Shown here in pieces: positions 1 to 8,132 of a DNA stretch of 64,000 bases. The stretch's first letter is position 1; every line of letters begins with the position of its first letter. The position numbers and the translations under genes were made by a program. The notes below the pieces were generated by a model that was not told the DNA's origin, made no database searches, and was given only the letters and a program-made list of their open reading frames with translations. Origin of the DNA: Pseudanabaena sp. ABRG5-3 (GTDB lineage Bacteria; Cyanobacteriota; Cyanobacteriia; Pseudanabaenales; Pseudanabaenaceae); assembly GCF_003967015.1 (NCBI RefSeq), contig NZ_AP017560.1:682001-746000 (forward strand). The letters run 5' to 3'.

Positions 1-744
1 GATATCGAGAAATTGTGGTGAATAGTTGCCCTGTACATGCTCACGCCACATTAATTCCGCAGTTTCAGGATGCTCACCAAATAAGCGTGGTTCAGCACCT
101 GTAATTGCCTGAATACCGATCATCCCGACAGCATAAATGTCACTACTAAAGCGGGGCTTGCCATTGACCTGCTCAATGGGCATATATCCGGGGGAACCGA
201 TCGCGATCGTCAGATTGGTATGCCCCTGTGAGTCACCTGCTAAGCCATTAATTTCCTTAACTGCACCAAAGTCAATCAGGACGATTTTGCGATCTGCCTT
301 GCGCCGAATTAAATTAGCAGGCTTGATATCTCGATGTACTATGCCCCGTTCATGCACAAATACCAATATTTCTAAAATCTCTTGCAGCAGCGCAATCACC
401 ACAAACTCAGGCGATCGCTTACCATTGCCAATGTCCTTAGTCAGATCCGTGCCATCAGCAAATTCTTGAACTAAATAAAATTCTTCGCCTTCTTGAAAGT
501 GGGCAAGCAAGCGTGGAATGCGATCGTGCGAACCCAATGAGTAAAGCATTTCTGCTTCTTTATCGAAGAGTCGCTTAGCAGTTTCCAGCACAAAAGGCTC
601 ACGGGAAATCGGCTTAAGTTGCTTGACCACACAGGTGGGATGGGTAGGTAGGTCAATATCTTCTGCGAGATAGGTTTGCCCAAAGCCACCACCACCAAGG
701 TGACTAATAATCTTGTAATGCCCTCTAAGTACGGTATTTAACAC
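1..744 (-). CDS. Serine/threonine protein kinase, 3' part beyond window
   Basis: Eukaryotic-type (Hanks) protein kinase read from 744 leftwards; the frame is still open at base 1, so only the first 248 residues are visible. Seen in order: glycine loop GGGGFGQTY, the VAIK-type lysine in CVVKQL, catalytic loop HRDIKPAN, metal-binding DFG (LIDFGAVKE), and activation segment GSPGYMPIEQ. All catalytic residues are present, so it should be active. The start is the GTG at 744, because an ATG just upstream in another register runs into TAA; the N-terminus begins 10 residues before the glycine loop, as is usual for cyanobacterial kinases. What follows the catalytic domain is unknown. It stands alone, with no partner on its strand. 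Confidence 0.9.
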   Translation of the reverse strand, partial: MLNTVLRGHYKIISHLGGGGFGQTYLAEDIDLPTHPTCVVKQLKPISREPFVLETAKRLFDKEAEMLYSLGSHDRIPRLLAHFQEGEEFYLVQEFADGTDLTKDIGNGKRSPEFVVIALLQEILEILVFVHERGIVHRDIKPANLIRRKADRKIVLIDFGAVKEINGLAGDSQGHTNLTIAIGSPGYMPIEQVNGKPRFSSDIYAVGMIGIQAITGAEPRLFGEHPETAELMWREHVQGNYSPQFLDI

Positions 745-818
745 ATTTACTCTACGGGTTATTGATAAAAATTTATAGCCATTATCGCAAAGACTCAAGC
801 ATTAGGGACGCGAAAGAA

Positions 819-881
819 AATAAAGAACCAGATTTTTTGTGGTTTAGCTTTGCCACGCCACAAAAAATCTGGTTCTTTATT
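819..881. repeat. Long perfect inverted repeat (24-bp arms)
   Basis: Arms 819-842 and 858-881 are exact reverse complements around a 15-nt loop. It lies between the kinase start and tRNA-Lys. It could terminate transcription towards the tRNA or be a miniature element; no terminal repeat family or target duplication was recognised. The rest of 745-955 shows nothing else. Confidence 0.75.
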
Positions 882-955
882 GAAATTTTGTTATGGATTT
901 ATGCAAACATTTGCTAATATATAAATCGCTCTGAAATTTGAGCAAGCAAAACAAC

Positions 956-1027
956 GGGTGACTGGCGCAGTGGTAGCGCATCGGACTCTTAATCCGCTGG
1001 CCCTGGGTTCGAATCCCAGGTCACCCA
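956..1027 (+). tRNA. tRNA-Lys (CTT)
   Basis: Complete 72-nt cloverleaf. Acceptor stem GGGTGAC (956-962) pairs with GTCACCC (1020-1026), discriminator A at 1027. The D arm has AGTGGTAGCG, the anticodon loop CTCTTAA gives anticodon CTT, and the T arm has GGTTCGAATCC. CCA is not encoded. The 290 bases after it, up to 1317, show no gene that I can support. Confidence 0.95.
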
Positions 1028-1317
1028 TTTTTAAAAATTCAAAAAATTTAAGAGTTAATAATCTTTCAAGACTTTCTTTGAAATTTCAGTAATGGTTTTC
1101 TTGAAGTAGGTTCTTGTATCGCTTAATAATGTTTGGCTACTTTGGTTCCATTGCTAACTTTAATCTTTCTCTTCCAATCTTATCGATCCATGAACCTATA
1201 GAACACATGATCACGGTGTTGATTGCCTAGCTGATTTTGGCGATCGCGATAGGAACAAAGTCAAACCATTATTAGTCATATTTAGATAGAACCCTATCGG
1301 CATCCCCAGAGGCGTTT

Positions 1318-2031
1318 ATGAGCGTTCAACAAAGTTCAAAATTGGCAGTTATTTCATCTGTCAGTATGGCTCTAAGTATTGCAGCAACTTCCTTAATGGC
1401 AAGTCCTAGCGAAGCTTATTCACGATCGCGTTTACAATCTCAATCACAAGTATCTCAACCGCAAACACCTAGCCAACCAACTTACCCCAAAGTTTCGCAG
1501 CTATTTCGCTCGACGTTGAGTTTACCTGCGGGACAAGCGATCGCTACCAAAATTAATCGCCAAGATACTCTTTACATCGCTAAGGGTGAAACTGTAAATG
1601 CCACCCTCCTCGTTGCCCAAGATATTACAGCGCCCAGTAACGGTACAGTTTTAATTCCTGCGGGAGCCGTCATCGAAGGACAATTTGTACCCGTAGAAGG
1701 AGGTTCTAAATTTGTCGCCCAAAAGTTTACTAGCCGTGGTGCAACGGTCAGCCTACAGGCTGAATCAGCACTGATTAATGACATCAAAGATCCCCGTGAA
1801 ACTAATGCTGGTTCAATCTTGACCGATGCAGGTATTGGTGGAGCCGCAGGTGCAGTTTTGAGTGGAGTCTTGCGTGGTAATGTGCAGATTCTCGATGTAT
1901 TAGGTGGTGCGGCGGCTGGTGCAGTAATTGGGAATGTAACTGCGCCACAAGTGACAGTCATCGAGCCTAATGCAGTCATTAATATTTTGACTAAACAAAC
2001 AATTACTTTTGCCGTCAGAGATGACTATTAG
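1318..2031 (+). CDS. Secreted protein with glycine-zipper segment, unknown function
   Basis: 237 aa. The N-terminus (residues 1-34) looks like a signal peptide ending near SPSEAYS. A Gln/Ser/Pro-rich linker follows, then a beta-rich domain from about residue 55 with LIPAGAVIEGQFVP. Residues about 165-205 are glycine/alanine-rich (GIGGAAGAVLSGVLRG, GGAAAGAVIG), a glycine-zipper pattern often seen in envelope-associated proteins. This resembles a family of uncharacterised cyanobacterial proteins; a distant likeness to TrbI/VirB10-type beta domains is only an impression. ATG at 1318 starts directly at the signal sequence. Monocistronic. Confidence 0.75.
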   Translation: MSVQQSSKLAVISSVSMALSIAATSLMASPSEAYSRSRLQSQSQVSQPQTPSQPTYPKVSQLFRSTLSLPAGQAIATKINRQDTLYIAKGETVNATLLVAQDITAPSNGTVLIPAGAVIEGQFVPVEGGSKFVAQKFTSRGATVSLQAESALINDIKDPRETNAGSILTDAGIGGAAGAVLSGVLRGNVQILDVLGGAAAGAVIGNVTAPQVTVIEPNAVINILTKQTITFAVRDDY

Positions 2032-2052
2032 AAAGAAGTACTGCGCGTATCT

Positions 2053-2763
2053 TTAGGAAGGTCTTTGTAAAGCCGCACTTCTTCTAGAGCGGATGCGTTG
2101 CTCCGATCGCGAATCAATTTTGAGATTGATCGTTTGATGTTTATTGCGATCAACTAGAGGGAATTGCGTTTGCCAATTGCTGATAATGTGAAAATAATTT
2201 TCGGCATCCTCTAGGCAATATTCATAAATTTCATTAAGAATTGTTTCATATCCTTTCTCTTTGCGTAGGACTTTGCTGCCATTACGAAAAACATAATATC
2301 CCTTAATTCTTTTATAAATTGGAATTCCTAAATAGGCGAATAAATTATTTAAGCCTTGATTGAGATCTGTGCGTTGGCTGGTTCTTTGCAAATCGAGAAT
2401 TCTAATACTTTCAACCTTAGGAATAAAATCTAGAGCCTCAATTCTTTTCTGTAAGCAAAACATATCACTAGTTGACAATCCATACCCAATAAAATACTTG
2501 CCCTGTAAGCTTTGTAGGTCATTGAGAATGTCTTGAATTATCTTCTTCTCTTGGGTGCTAGATTCAATAAATTGAATCTTAATATACTGTTCGTTGCTAT
2601 CTTCTAAAATGCGAGTCAGCGTATAACCAAAAATCTTTTGTACTAAGCCATCCTTATGAAAATCGCGACACCATTCTAAGTCCAGAAAAACAAGATCATA
2701 GATTGAGCCATCGTAGAAATTATTTATATATTGACTTGGAAGCTTGAATTCCCTTTTGTACAT
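2053..2763 (-). CDS. DEDD-type 3'-5' exonuclease-like (RNase H fold) protein
   Basis: 236 aa. YDLVFLDLEW near residue 27 fits the ExoI motif (D-x-E) of DEDD exonucleases. GYGLSTSDMF near residue 95 would be the ExoII region, and YCLEDAENYF near residue 183 fits ExoIII of the DEDDy type (Y-x3-D). The family (YprB/RNase_H_2-like) degrades nucleic acid 3'-5', but substrate and role of this member are unknown. The C-terminal 30 residues are basic (RSEQRIRSRRS). It is not in an obvious operon; its stop lies 21 bases from the stop of the convergent upstream gene. The domain call rests on motif spacing only. Confidence 0.55.
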   Translation of the reverse strand: MYKREFKLPSQYINNFYDGSIYDLVFLDLEWCRDFHKDGLVQKIFGYTLTRILEDSNEQYIKIQFIESSTQEKKIIQDILNDLQSLQGKYFIGYGLSTSDMFCLQKRIEALDFIPKVESIRILDLQRTSQRTDLNQGLNNLFAYLGIPIYKRIKGYYVFRNGSKVLRKEKGYETILNEIYEYCLEDAENYFHIISNWQTQFPLVDRNKHQTINLKIDSRSEQRIRSRRSAALQRPS

Positions 2764-2924
2764 AGAGTTTGGCTCAGAGGTGGGCTAGGAGAATGGCTAG
2801 CAAGTAGATAACTACTATTTATATATCCTAACGGTAATACTCAGTTTATGATCGCTAATTTGACAATTGCATCATGAAGAAAGACTAGAGATAGCATAGA
2901 GCAACGCTTCTAAATCTTTAATTT

Positions 2925-3617
2925 TTAGAGTTCAAAATTAAATCCATTCTGTTTGAGTTGCAAGTATTTATCCTCATCAAATTGATATAGCTTGGCAGCC
3001 CGATGCGATACGCCTTGCTCTACTTCGCCTGTATCAATGAGTAAGTCCATGCTTAAGATTTTTTTGCGAAAATTACGTTTGTCTAGGGGACGAGCTAGGA
3101 CAGTTTCGTAAAGTTTTTGCAATTGCGATAGGGTAAATTTTGTGGGTAATAGCTCAAATCCAATCGGCTCATAGCGAATTTTGCTACGTAATCTCGCGAT
3201 CGCCATTTGCAAAATCTGATCATGGTCAAAGGCTAGCTCTGGAAGACGAGAAAGCGCGAACCAATCTGCTGATCGTGCATCGGTATCAGCTTGAATATTT
3301 TGCTCAGCTAAATTAATCAGGGCATAATAGGCAACAGTAATGATGCGATCGCGGGGATCACGTTTCAATTCACCGAAAGTATATAACTGCTCTAAATAAA
3401 CATCGTGAATTCCTGTTTCTTCTTGCAATTCACGCAAAGCTGCTTGCTCCAAGGTTTCATCCATACGGACAAATCCCCCAGGGATCGCCCATTGTCCTTG
3501 AAATGGCGGAATATCTCGCTGAATTAACATAACTTTGAGTTCTAGCTGGGCATCAAGTCCAAAGATGATGCAGTCAACGGTGAGAGCAGGTCGGGGGTAT
3601 TCGTAGGTATGGGGCAT
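2925..3617 (-). CDS. nrtR: NrtR-type Nudix-related transcriptional regulator of NAD metabolism
   Basis: 230 aa. An N-terminal Nudix domain (about residues 10-135) is followed by a C-terminal winged helix (about 150-220, with [11 protein letters not shown] and [13 protein letters not shown]), the architecture of NrtR. NrtR represses NAD salvage and synthesis genes and is released by ADP-ribose-type ligands. The Nudix box is complete at about residues 48-69 (G-x5-E-x7-RE-L-QEE-x-GI), whereas many NrtR proteins carry a degraded box, so this one might keep hydrolase activity. It is divergent from the PP2C gene at 3727, and the 109-bp gap holds two NrtR-like palindromes. I infer that it represses the island and itself. 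Confidence 0.85.
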   Translation of the reverse strand: MPHTYEYPRPALTVDCIIFGLDAQLELKVMLIQRDIPPFQGQWAIPGGFVRMDETLEQAALRELQEETGIHDVYLEQLYTFGELKRDPRDRIITVAYYALINLAEQNIQADTDARSADWFALSRLPELAFDHDQILQMAIARLRSKIRYEPIGFELLPTKFTLSQLQKLYETVLARPLDKRNFRKKILSMDLLIDTGEVEQGVSHRAAKLYQFDEDKYLQLKQNGFNFEL

Positions 3618-3630
3618 AGGTTTTGGAGAG

Positions 3631-3659
3631 GCAAAGTTTCTGCGTAGCAGAAACTTTGC
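3631..3659. repeat. Perfect hairpin in the nrtR leader
   Basis: GCAAAGTTTCTGC (3631-3643), GTA loop, GCAGAAACTTTGC (3647-3659). It lies between the nrtR start codon and the operator region, so it would be transcribed as part of the nrtR 5' leader and could attenuate it. Short palindromes of the same style are scattered through the window, so it may simply be a repeat. Confidence 0.6.
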
Positions 3660-3668
3660 AAGTGATAG

Positions 3669-3697
3669 TTGACATAGTGTAAAAATAACACTATAGT
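3669..3697 (+). promoter_or_regulatory. Sigma70-type promoter of the PP2C/ADP-ribosylglycohydrolase island
   Basis: TTGACA (3669-3674), 17-bp spacer, TATAGT (3692-3697). Spacing is optimal, and a start near 3704 leaves a leader of about 23 nt before the ATG at 3727. The spacer and -10 are covered by palindrome 3674-3694, and the start point by palindrome 3700-3720, the classic arrangement for repression. Confidence 0.75.
3674..3694. promoter_or_regulatory. NrtR-like operator 1
   Basis: 21-bp palindrome with exact 7-bp arms ATAGTGT and ACACTAT around 7 bases. NrtR sites are known as 21-bp palindromes with a GT-N7-AC core; the core here is GT(AAAAATA)AC. It covers the promoter spacer and the -10. 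Assignment to NrtR rests on this match and on the adjacent nrtR gene. Confidence 0.7.
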
Positions 3698-3699
3698 GG

Positions 3700-3720
3700 T
3701 TTGTGTAGTTTATACACTAT
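3700..3720. promoter_or_regulatory. NrtR-like operator 2
   Basis: Second palindrome with core GTGT(AGTTTAT)ACAC, again GT-N7-AC, with imperfect outer bases. Its centre is 26 bp from that of operator 1, about 2.5 helical turns. It overlaps the expected transcription start and ends 6 bases before the PP2C ATG. Confidence 0.6.
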
Positions 3721-3726
3721 ATCGCG

Positions 3727-4614
3727 ATGCAAGAACAAGTAGGTATTCTCGATGAGCGATCACCACAAGTTTCTGAGTCAGAGCTTTCTAATCTGGAAAC
3801 TGACAATTTAGCGATTCAGTTTCAATATGCGACAGGATCGATTATTGGTCGTAATCATGTTCTTGTTGGCAAAAACAATCAGGATGCCTATCGAGTTGTG
3901 TTGCGGGAGCGGTTTATTGTTGCGATAGTCTGTGATGGCTGTAGCGCAGGGCGACATAGTGAAGTTGGTGCAAAAATTGGGGCAAGGATGATCTCTGAGG
4001 AGATTGCCACTCTTCTTGATGGAGGACTAGCAATTTCTGAACCTGAGTTTTGGCATCGATTGAAACATAATCTATTACAAAAGTTAAAAGATTTCGTAGC
4101 GATCGCTAGTGGTGGTGTAGAGCTATCTAAGTCAGCAACGATGGAATTTGTGAATGATTATTTGTTATTTACAATTGTGGTTGCCATAGTCACACCTAAA
4201 GAAACTATCACTTTCTCCATAGGTGACGGTGCGATCGCTGTTAATGGCAAATTTACAGAAATTCCACCCTATGCTGATAATGCCCCTCCCTATCTTGCCT
4301 ATGGTTTATACAATCCTGAAGCAATTAATTTTGAGATTCGCGATCACCTTCCCACAACAGAATTAGAATCACTTCTAATTGCTACTGACGGAATAATTGA
4401 TTTAGCTGTATTTGAACCTGTCGAGCAGTTTTGGAAAGAAGCCCGTTATTTCAACAATCCCGATGCCATACGCCGTAAGCTAGCGATGCTCAATCGTGAA
4501 GAAGTCAAACCTGATTGGCATAAACAAGAGTTAATTAAGCGATCGGGAGTTTTGTCAGATGATACGAGTTTGGTGGTGATTAGAAGACCCTCACCCCCAG
4601 CCCCTCTCCCATAG
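3727..4614 (+). CDS. PP2C-family Ser/Thr protein phosphatase
   Basis: 295 aa, one PP2C domain of the short cytosolic type. Metal-binding aspartates are seen in NNQDAY (D53), CDG (D70), ATDGIIDL (about 222) and LSDDTSLVVI (about 279). It should dephosphorylate Ser/Thr on partner proteins; the natural partner is the kinase-like protein at 6252. First gene of the island, directly behind the operators. The last eight residues (PSPPAPLP) are not phosphatase sequence: they are encoded by a dispersed repeat (4588-4625) that has replaced the original 3' end of the gene. Soluble; no signal peptide. Confidence 0.85.
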   Translation: MQEQVGILDERSPQVSESELSNLETDNLAIQFQYATGSIIGRNHVLVGKNNQDAYRVVLRERFIVAIVCDGCSAGRHSEVGAKIGARMISEEIATLLDGGLAISEPEFWHRLKHNLLQKLKDFVAIASGGVELSKSATMEFVNDYLLFTIVVAIVTPKETITFSIGDGAIAVNGKFTEIPPYADNAPPYLAYGLYNPEAINFEIRDHLPTTELESLLIATDGIIDLAVFEPVEQFWKEARYFNNPDAIRRKLAMLNREEVKPDWHKQELIKRSGVLSDDTSLVVIRRPSPPAPLP

Positions 4615-4625
4615 GGCGAGGGGAG
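4588..4625. repeat. CCCTCACCCC-type dispersed repeat at the PP2C 3' end
   Basis: CCCTCACCCCCAGCCCCTCT followed by CCC and an imperfect complement GGGCGAGGGGAG. The same unit occurs at 7213-7252 (inside a gene, opposite orientation) and at 61612-61710. It supplies the last codons and the stop of the PP2C gene. Confidence 0.8.
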
Positions 4626-4668
4626 CAATATTTCCAAACTTTACCTTTTACCTTTTTACTTGAAAACT

Positions 4669-5448
4669 ATGTTAGGCGCAATTGTCGGCGATATTGTCGG
4701 TTCTATTTATGAATTTAATAATCATCGCTCAAAGGACTTCCCTCTTTTTGGTGATGGATGTGATTTTACAGATGATACGGTGCTAACTGTTGCAGTTGCT
4801 GATTGCCTAATGCAAGATGGCAACTATGGAGAATATATTAAACGATATGCGTGTGCATATCCACAGGTCAAAGGTAGCTATGGTGGCAGATTTGCTCAGT
4901 GGATTCATTCTGAAAGTATAGAACCTTACAATAGCTGGGGAAATGGTTCGGCGATGCGGGTTAGTGCTGTGGGATTTGCCTATGATGATTTGGACATGGT
5001 GATGCAAGAAGCGCAATGCTCGGCGGAAGTTACCCATAATCATCCTGAAGGAATTAAGGGAGCGCAAGCAACGGCTGTTGCTATTTACATGGCGCGAAGG
5101 GGTCAGAGTAAAGAGCAGATCAAAGCAGCGATCGCTAAATCTTTTGGCTATGACTTAGATAGAACTTTAGACGAAATTCGTCCTGTTTATCAATTTAACG
5201 AGTCCTGTCAAGAGACTGTTCCCGAAGCAATTATTGCATTTCTAGAATCAACAGATTTTGAAGATGCAATTCGCAATGCTATTTCCCTTGGTGGTGATAG
5301 CGATACACTTGCCTGTATTACAGGTGGCATCGCTGAAGCTTTTTATGGTGGTGTTCCTCAACATATTGCTAAAAAGGCATTGAGTTATTTACCCAAAGAA
5401 CTGCGTGAAATAGTTAAAGAATTTAGAACGAGGTATGACCTATGTTAG
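4669..5448 (+). CDS. ADP-ribosylglycohydrolase (DraG/ARH family), first copy
   Basis: 259 aa. ARH-family enzymes hydrolyse ADP-ribose from proteins or from small molecules, with two Mg ions. Visible motifs: N-terminal MLGAIVGDIVGS, FTDDTVLT near residue 35 (metal ligands), HNHPEGIKGAQA near residue 120, and SLGGDSDTLACITGGIAEA near residue 205. I take ATG 4669 rather than TTG 4660, because the second copy starts at the equivalent Met-Leu-Gly-Ala. The downstream paralogue overlaps it by 7 bp, so the two are translationally coupled. Substrate cannot be told from sequence. Confidence 0.9.
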   Translation: MLGAIVGDIVGSIYEFNNHRSKDFPLFGDGCDFTDDTVLTVAVADCLMQDGNYGEYIKRYACAYPQVKGSYGGRFAQWIHSESIEPYNSWGNGSAMRVSAVGFAYDDLDMVMQEAQCSAEVTHNHPEGIKGAQATAVAIYMARRGQSKEQIKAAIAKSFGYDLDRTLDEIRPVYQFNESCQETVPEAIIAFLESTDFEDAIRNAISLGGDSDTLACITGGIAEAFYGGVPQHIAKKALSYLPKELREIVKEFRTRYDLC

Positions 5449-6230
5449 GTGCGATCGCGGGTGACATTATCGGCTCGATTTACGAAGTCATCCCCATGAA
5501 GCGAAAGGATTTTAAATTATTCTCCTTTGGTAGCCATTTTAGCGATGATACCGTTCTCACTTTTGCTGTAGCTAATTCCATTCTCACAGGGACTAGCTAT
5601 GCCAGTAACTTCAAAAAATGCTTTTGGCGCTATCCTCTAGCAGGTTTTGGACAGAGGTTTACTTGCTGGGCAATGAGCAATCGGAAAGAAGGTTATAACA
5701 GTTGGGGTAATGGTGCAGCAATGCGAGTGAGTCCGATTGCATGGGCGTATGAACAGATTGAAGATGTCCTCAAGGAAGCAGAACGTTGTACAGCAACAAC
5801 TCACAATCATCCTGAGGGAATCAAAGGTGGACAGGCGACTGCTGCGACGATTTTCTTGGCGCGTCAGGGTAAAACTAAGGCAGAAATTCGTGACTATATC
5901 GAACAGAATTTTAATTACGATCTACATCGCACCATCGACGAAATTCGTCCCAATTATAAGTTTGAGGTGTCCTGTCAAAAAAGTGTTCCTGAAGCAATCA
6001 TCGCTTTTTTAGAATCAACGGATTTTGAAGATGCCATTCGGAATGCTGTATCCCTTGGTGGTGACAGTGACACGATCGCCGCAATTACTGGCAGCATCGC
6101 CGAAGCCTTTTATGGCGGTGTTCCCTATGCGATCGCGGTTCAAGCATGGAAAAAACTAGATCGGCAGATTCGGAATACGGTACTTGAGTTTAGTGGAACT
6201 TATAACTTGCCTTGCTATTTAAAATATTAG
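5442..6230 (+). CDS. ADP-ribosylglycohydrolase (DraG/ARH family), second copy
   Basis: 262 aa, tandem paralogue of the preceding gene, sharing FSDDTVLTFAVA, HNHPEGIKGGQATAA and SLGGDSDTIAAITGSIAEA, so both look catalytically complete. The copies differ most between residues 45 and 75, where the substrate loop lies. Two diverged intact copies suggest two substrates, or a heterodimer, rather than a recent redundant duplication. Start codon overlaps the end of copy one. Followed after 21 bp by the kinase-like gene, with an AGGT Shine-Dalgarno in the gap. Confidence 0.9.
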   Translation: MLGAIAGDIIGSIYEVIPMKRKDFKLFSFGSHFSDDTVLTFAVANSILTGTSYASNFKKCFWRYPLAGFGQRFTCWAMSNRKEGYNSWGNGAAMRVSPIAWAYEQIEDVLKEAERCTATTHNHPEGIKGGQATAATIFLARQGKTKAEIRDYIEQNFNYDLHRTIDEIRPNYKFEVSCQKSVPEAIIAFLESTDFEDAIRNAVSLGGDSDTIAAITGSIAEAFYGGVPYAIAVQAWKKLDRQIRNTVLEFSGTYNLPCYLKY

Positions 6231-6251
6231 ATGCCAAATAGGTAAAAAATC

Positions 6252-8114
6252 ATGGATATCTATCTTAATCAGAAGCGGATTAAAGTTAATCCTAAAAATG
6301 CGATCGGCAAGGGTGGCGAAGCGGATATCTATGACCTCAAAAATGGCAAGGTTCTGAAACTATTTAAAACTGCCGATCATCCTGATTATCAGTTACTTCC
6401 TCAAGAACAATTAGCGGCTCAAGCGAGATTGTCGATCCATCAGCAAAAGTTGCCTGCGTTCCCACAAAATCTACCTGCGAGAGTGATTAAACCTGAAACT
6501 TTAGCCACAGATAAACAGGGAATGATCTTGGGCTATGCAATGCCATTTTTGCAAAATACAGTGCCACTTTTGAAATATAGCGATCGCAATTATCGCCAAA
6601 CTAACGCCATCTCGCAGCAAGTTGTGACGAACTTATTTCGCGATTTGCATGAGACTGTCCTCAAAGTTCATCAAGCAAATGTGACGATTGGTGATTTTAA
6701 TGATTTGAATTTATTAGTTTCTCAAAATCAAGTCTATCTCATTGATGCGGATTCCTTTCAGTTTGGACAATTTCCCTGTCAGGTATTTACGGCGCGATTT
6801 GTTGATCCGTTATTGTGCGATCGCCAAGCCAATCAACCAATTCTTACCAGTTCCCATAATCCTGATTCCGATTGGTACGCCTTCACGGTGATGTTGATGC
6901 AGAGCCTTCTCTATGTCGATCCCTATGGTGGCGTATACAAGCCCAAATCGCAAGCATCGCAAATCCCTCACAGTGCCAGACCACTACAAAGGATCACAAT
7001 TTTTCATCCCGATGTGCGCTATCCGAAACCTGCAATTCCCTATAAAATTCTGTCCGATGATTTGCTACAGCATTTTCATAACTGCTTTGAAAAAGATTGG
7101 CGCGGAGTTTTTCCTAAACCACTACTCGAATCAATGCGTTGGAATAAATGCAATCAATGTGGAATCGAACATTTAAAGACTACTTGTCCAATTTGTGCGC
7201 CTTTAATTGCAATTCTCCCCTCTACCTCTGGGAGAGGGGCAGGGGGTGAGGGCAAACCCTGTAAAGTTATTCATATATTTCAAACTGAAGGCATAATCCT
7301 TAAAGTTGCTTTACAAAACAATTCTCTCAATTATCTCTATCACGATCACCATGAATTTAAGCGCGAAGATGGCGAAATATTACTATCAGGAGAACTCGAT
7401 GCAAACATTAAATTTACACTCTTTGGTAAGTCCACCATCGTTACCAAACAAGGCAAAGCGATCGCACTCACACAAGGGCAACCACCGCAAGCGATCGCCA
7501 CCGAACTACTTCGAGCTAATTCTTTTTCTCGCTATTGGATTGATCAAGGTCAATTACTCCGCGATGGCAAGCTAGGTAATGAATATATCGGTGACATTCT
7601 CGAAGGACAAACTCAGTTCTGGATTGATGAAACCTTTGGTTTTGGCTTCTATCGTGCTGGTGCAATCAGTGTTGCATTTACCTTTGATGCGAAGCGTTCA
7701 GGAATATGCGATCGCGTAAATATTCCCCCAATCCAAGGAGAACTAATCGATGCAAATTGCGTCTTTAGTAATGAACTCTGCTGGTTCTTCACCATCACCC
7801 AAGAGCAAGGCAAAATCATCCATCGTGTTTCTGTTTTGCGTCCTAATGGTGAATTAGTAGCAACTCTCGCAGGACAAAAAGGTGACATTGCATGGTTTAT
7901 GAATATTCATGGAGGCAGTGCGATCGCTAATTGGCTATTCGTTCCTACTGATGAGGGTATCGCCAGAGTTGAGGTGCAGAATGGACAGATTATGATTACC
8001 AAAACTTTCCCTGAAACTGAACCCTACGTCGATAGTGGCTGTTCCCTCATAGTCACACCCCAAGGTATCTACACCATCCATTCCCAAAAGATTTTGCAGC
8101 TACAATTAGCTTAG
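6252..8114 (+). CDS. Kinase-like protein with zinc ribbon and C-terminal beta domain (TerY-P-type)
   Basis: 620 aa. N-terminal kinase fold: loop GKGGEADIY (19-27), lysine in VLKLFK (36), a catalytic-loop equivalent IGDFNDLNLL near residue 148 (HRD replaced by GDF) and LIDADSF for DFG. Residues about 298-313 have CNQC and CPIC, a zinc ribbon. The C-terminal 280 residues look all-beta. This resembles the kinase of TerY-P triads (vWA + PP2C + kinase with zinc ribbon), and the other two members are in this operon. Oddity: residues about 321-334 (LPSTSGRGAGGEGK) are encoded by an in-frame dispersed repeat, placed just after the ribbon. Activity is uncertain because of the altered catalytic loop. 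Confidence 0.75.
   Translation: MDIYLNQKRIKVNPKNAIGKGGEADIYDLKNGKVLKLFKTADHPDYQLLPQEQLAAQARLSIHQQKLPAFPQNLPARVIKPETLATDKQGMILGYAMPFLQNTVPLLKYSDRNYRQTNAISQQVVTNLFRDLHETVLKVHQANVTIGDFNDLNLLVSQNQVYLIDADSFQFGQFPCQVFTARFVDPLLCDRQANQPILTSSHNPDSDWYAFTVMLMQSLLYVDPYGGVYKPKSQASQIPHSARPLQRITIFHPDVRYPKPAIPYKILSDDLLQHFHNCFEKDWRGVFPKPLLESMRWNKCNQCGIEHLKTTCPICAPLIAILPSTSGRGAGGEGKPCKVIHIFQTEGIILKVALQNNSLNYLYHDHHEFKREDGEILLSGELDANIKFTLFGKSTIVTKQGKAIALTQGQPPQAIATELLRANSFSRYWIDQGQLLRDGKLGNEYIGDILEGQTQFWIDETFGFGFYRAGAISVAFTFDAKRSGICDRVNIPPIQGELIDANCVFSNELCWFFTITQEQGKIIHRVSVLRPNGELVATLAGQKGDIAWFMNIHGGSAIANWLFVPTDEGIARVEVQNGQIMITKTFPETEPYVDSGCSLIVTPQGIYTIHSQKILQLQLA
7213..7252. repeat. CCCTCACCCC-type repeat inserted in frame in a coding region
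   Basis: Reverse-complement copy of the repeat at 4588-4625. It adds about 13 codons, rich in Gly and Ser, to the kinase-like gene without breaking the frame, at a linker between zinc ribbon and beta domain. Confidence 0.8.
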
Positions 8115-8132
8115 AAGTTTAGGAGAAACACA

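Noticed and set aside
4660-4671. TTG 4660 as start of the first ADP-ribosylglycohydrolase
   Set aside because: The tandem paralogue begins at the equivalent of ATG 4669, and homologues start with Met-Leu-Gly-Ala.
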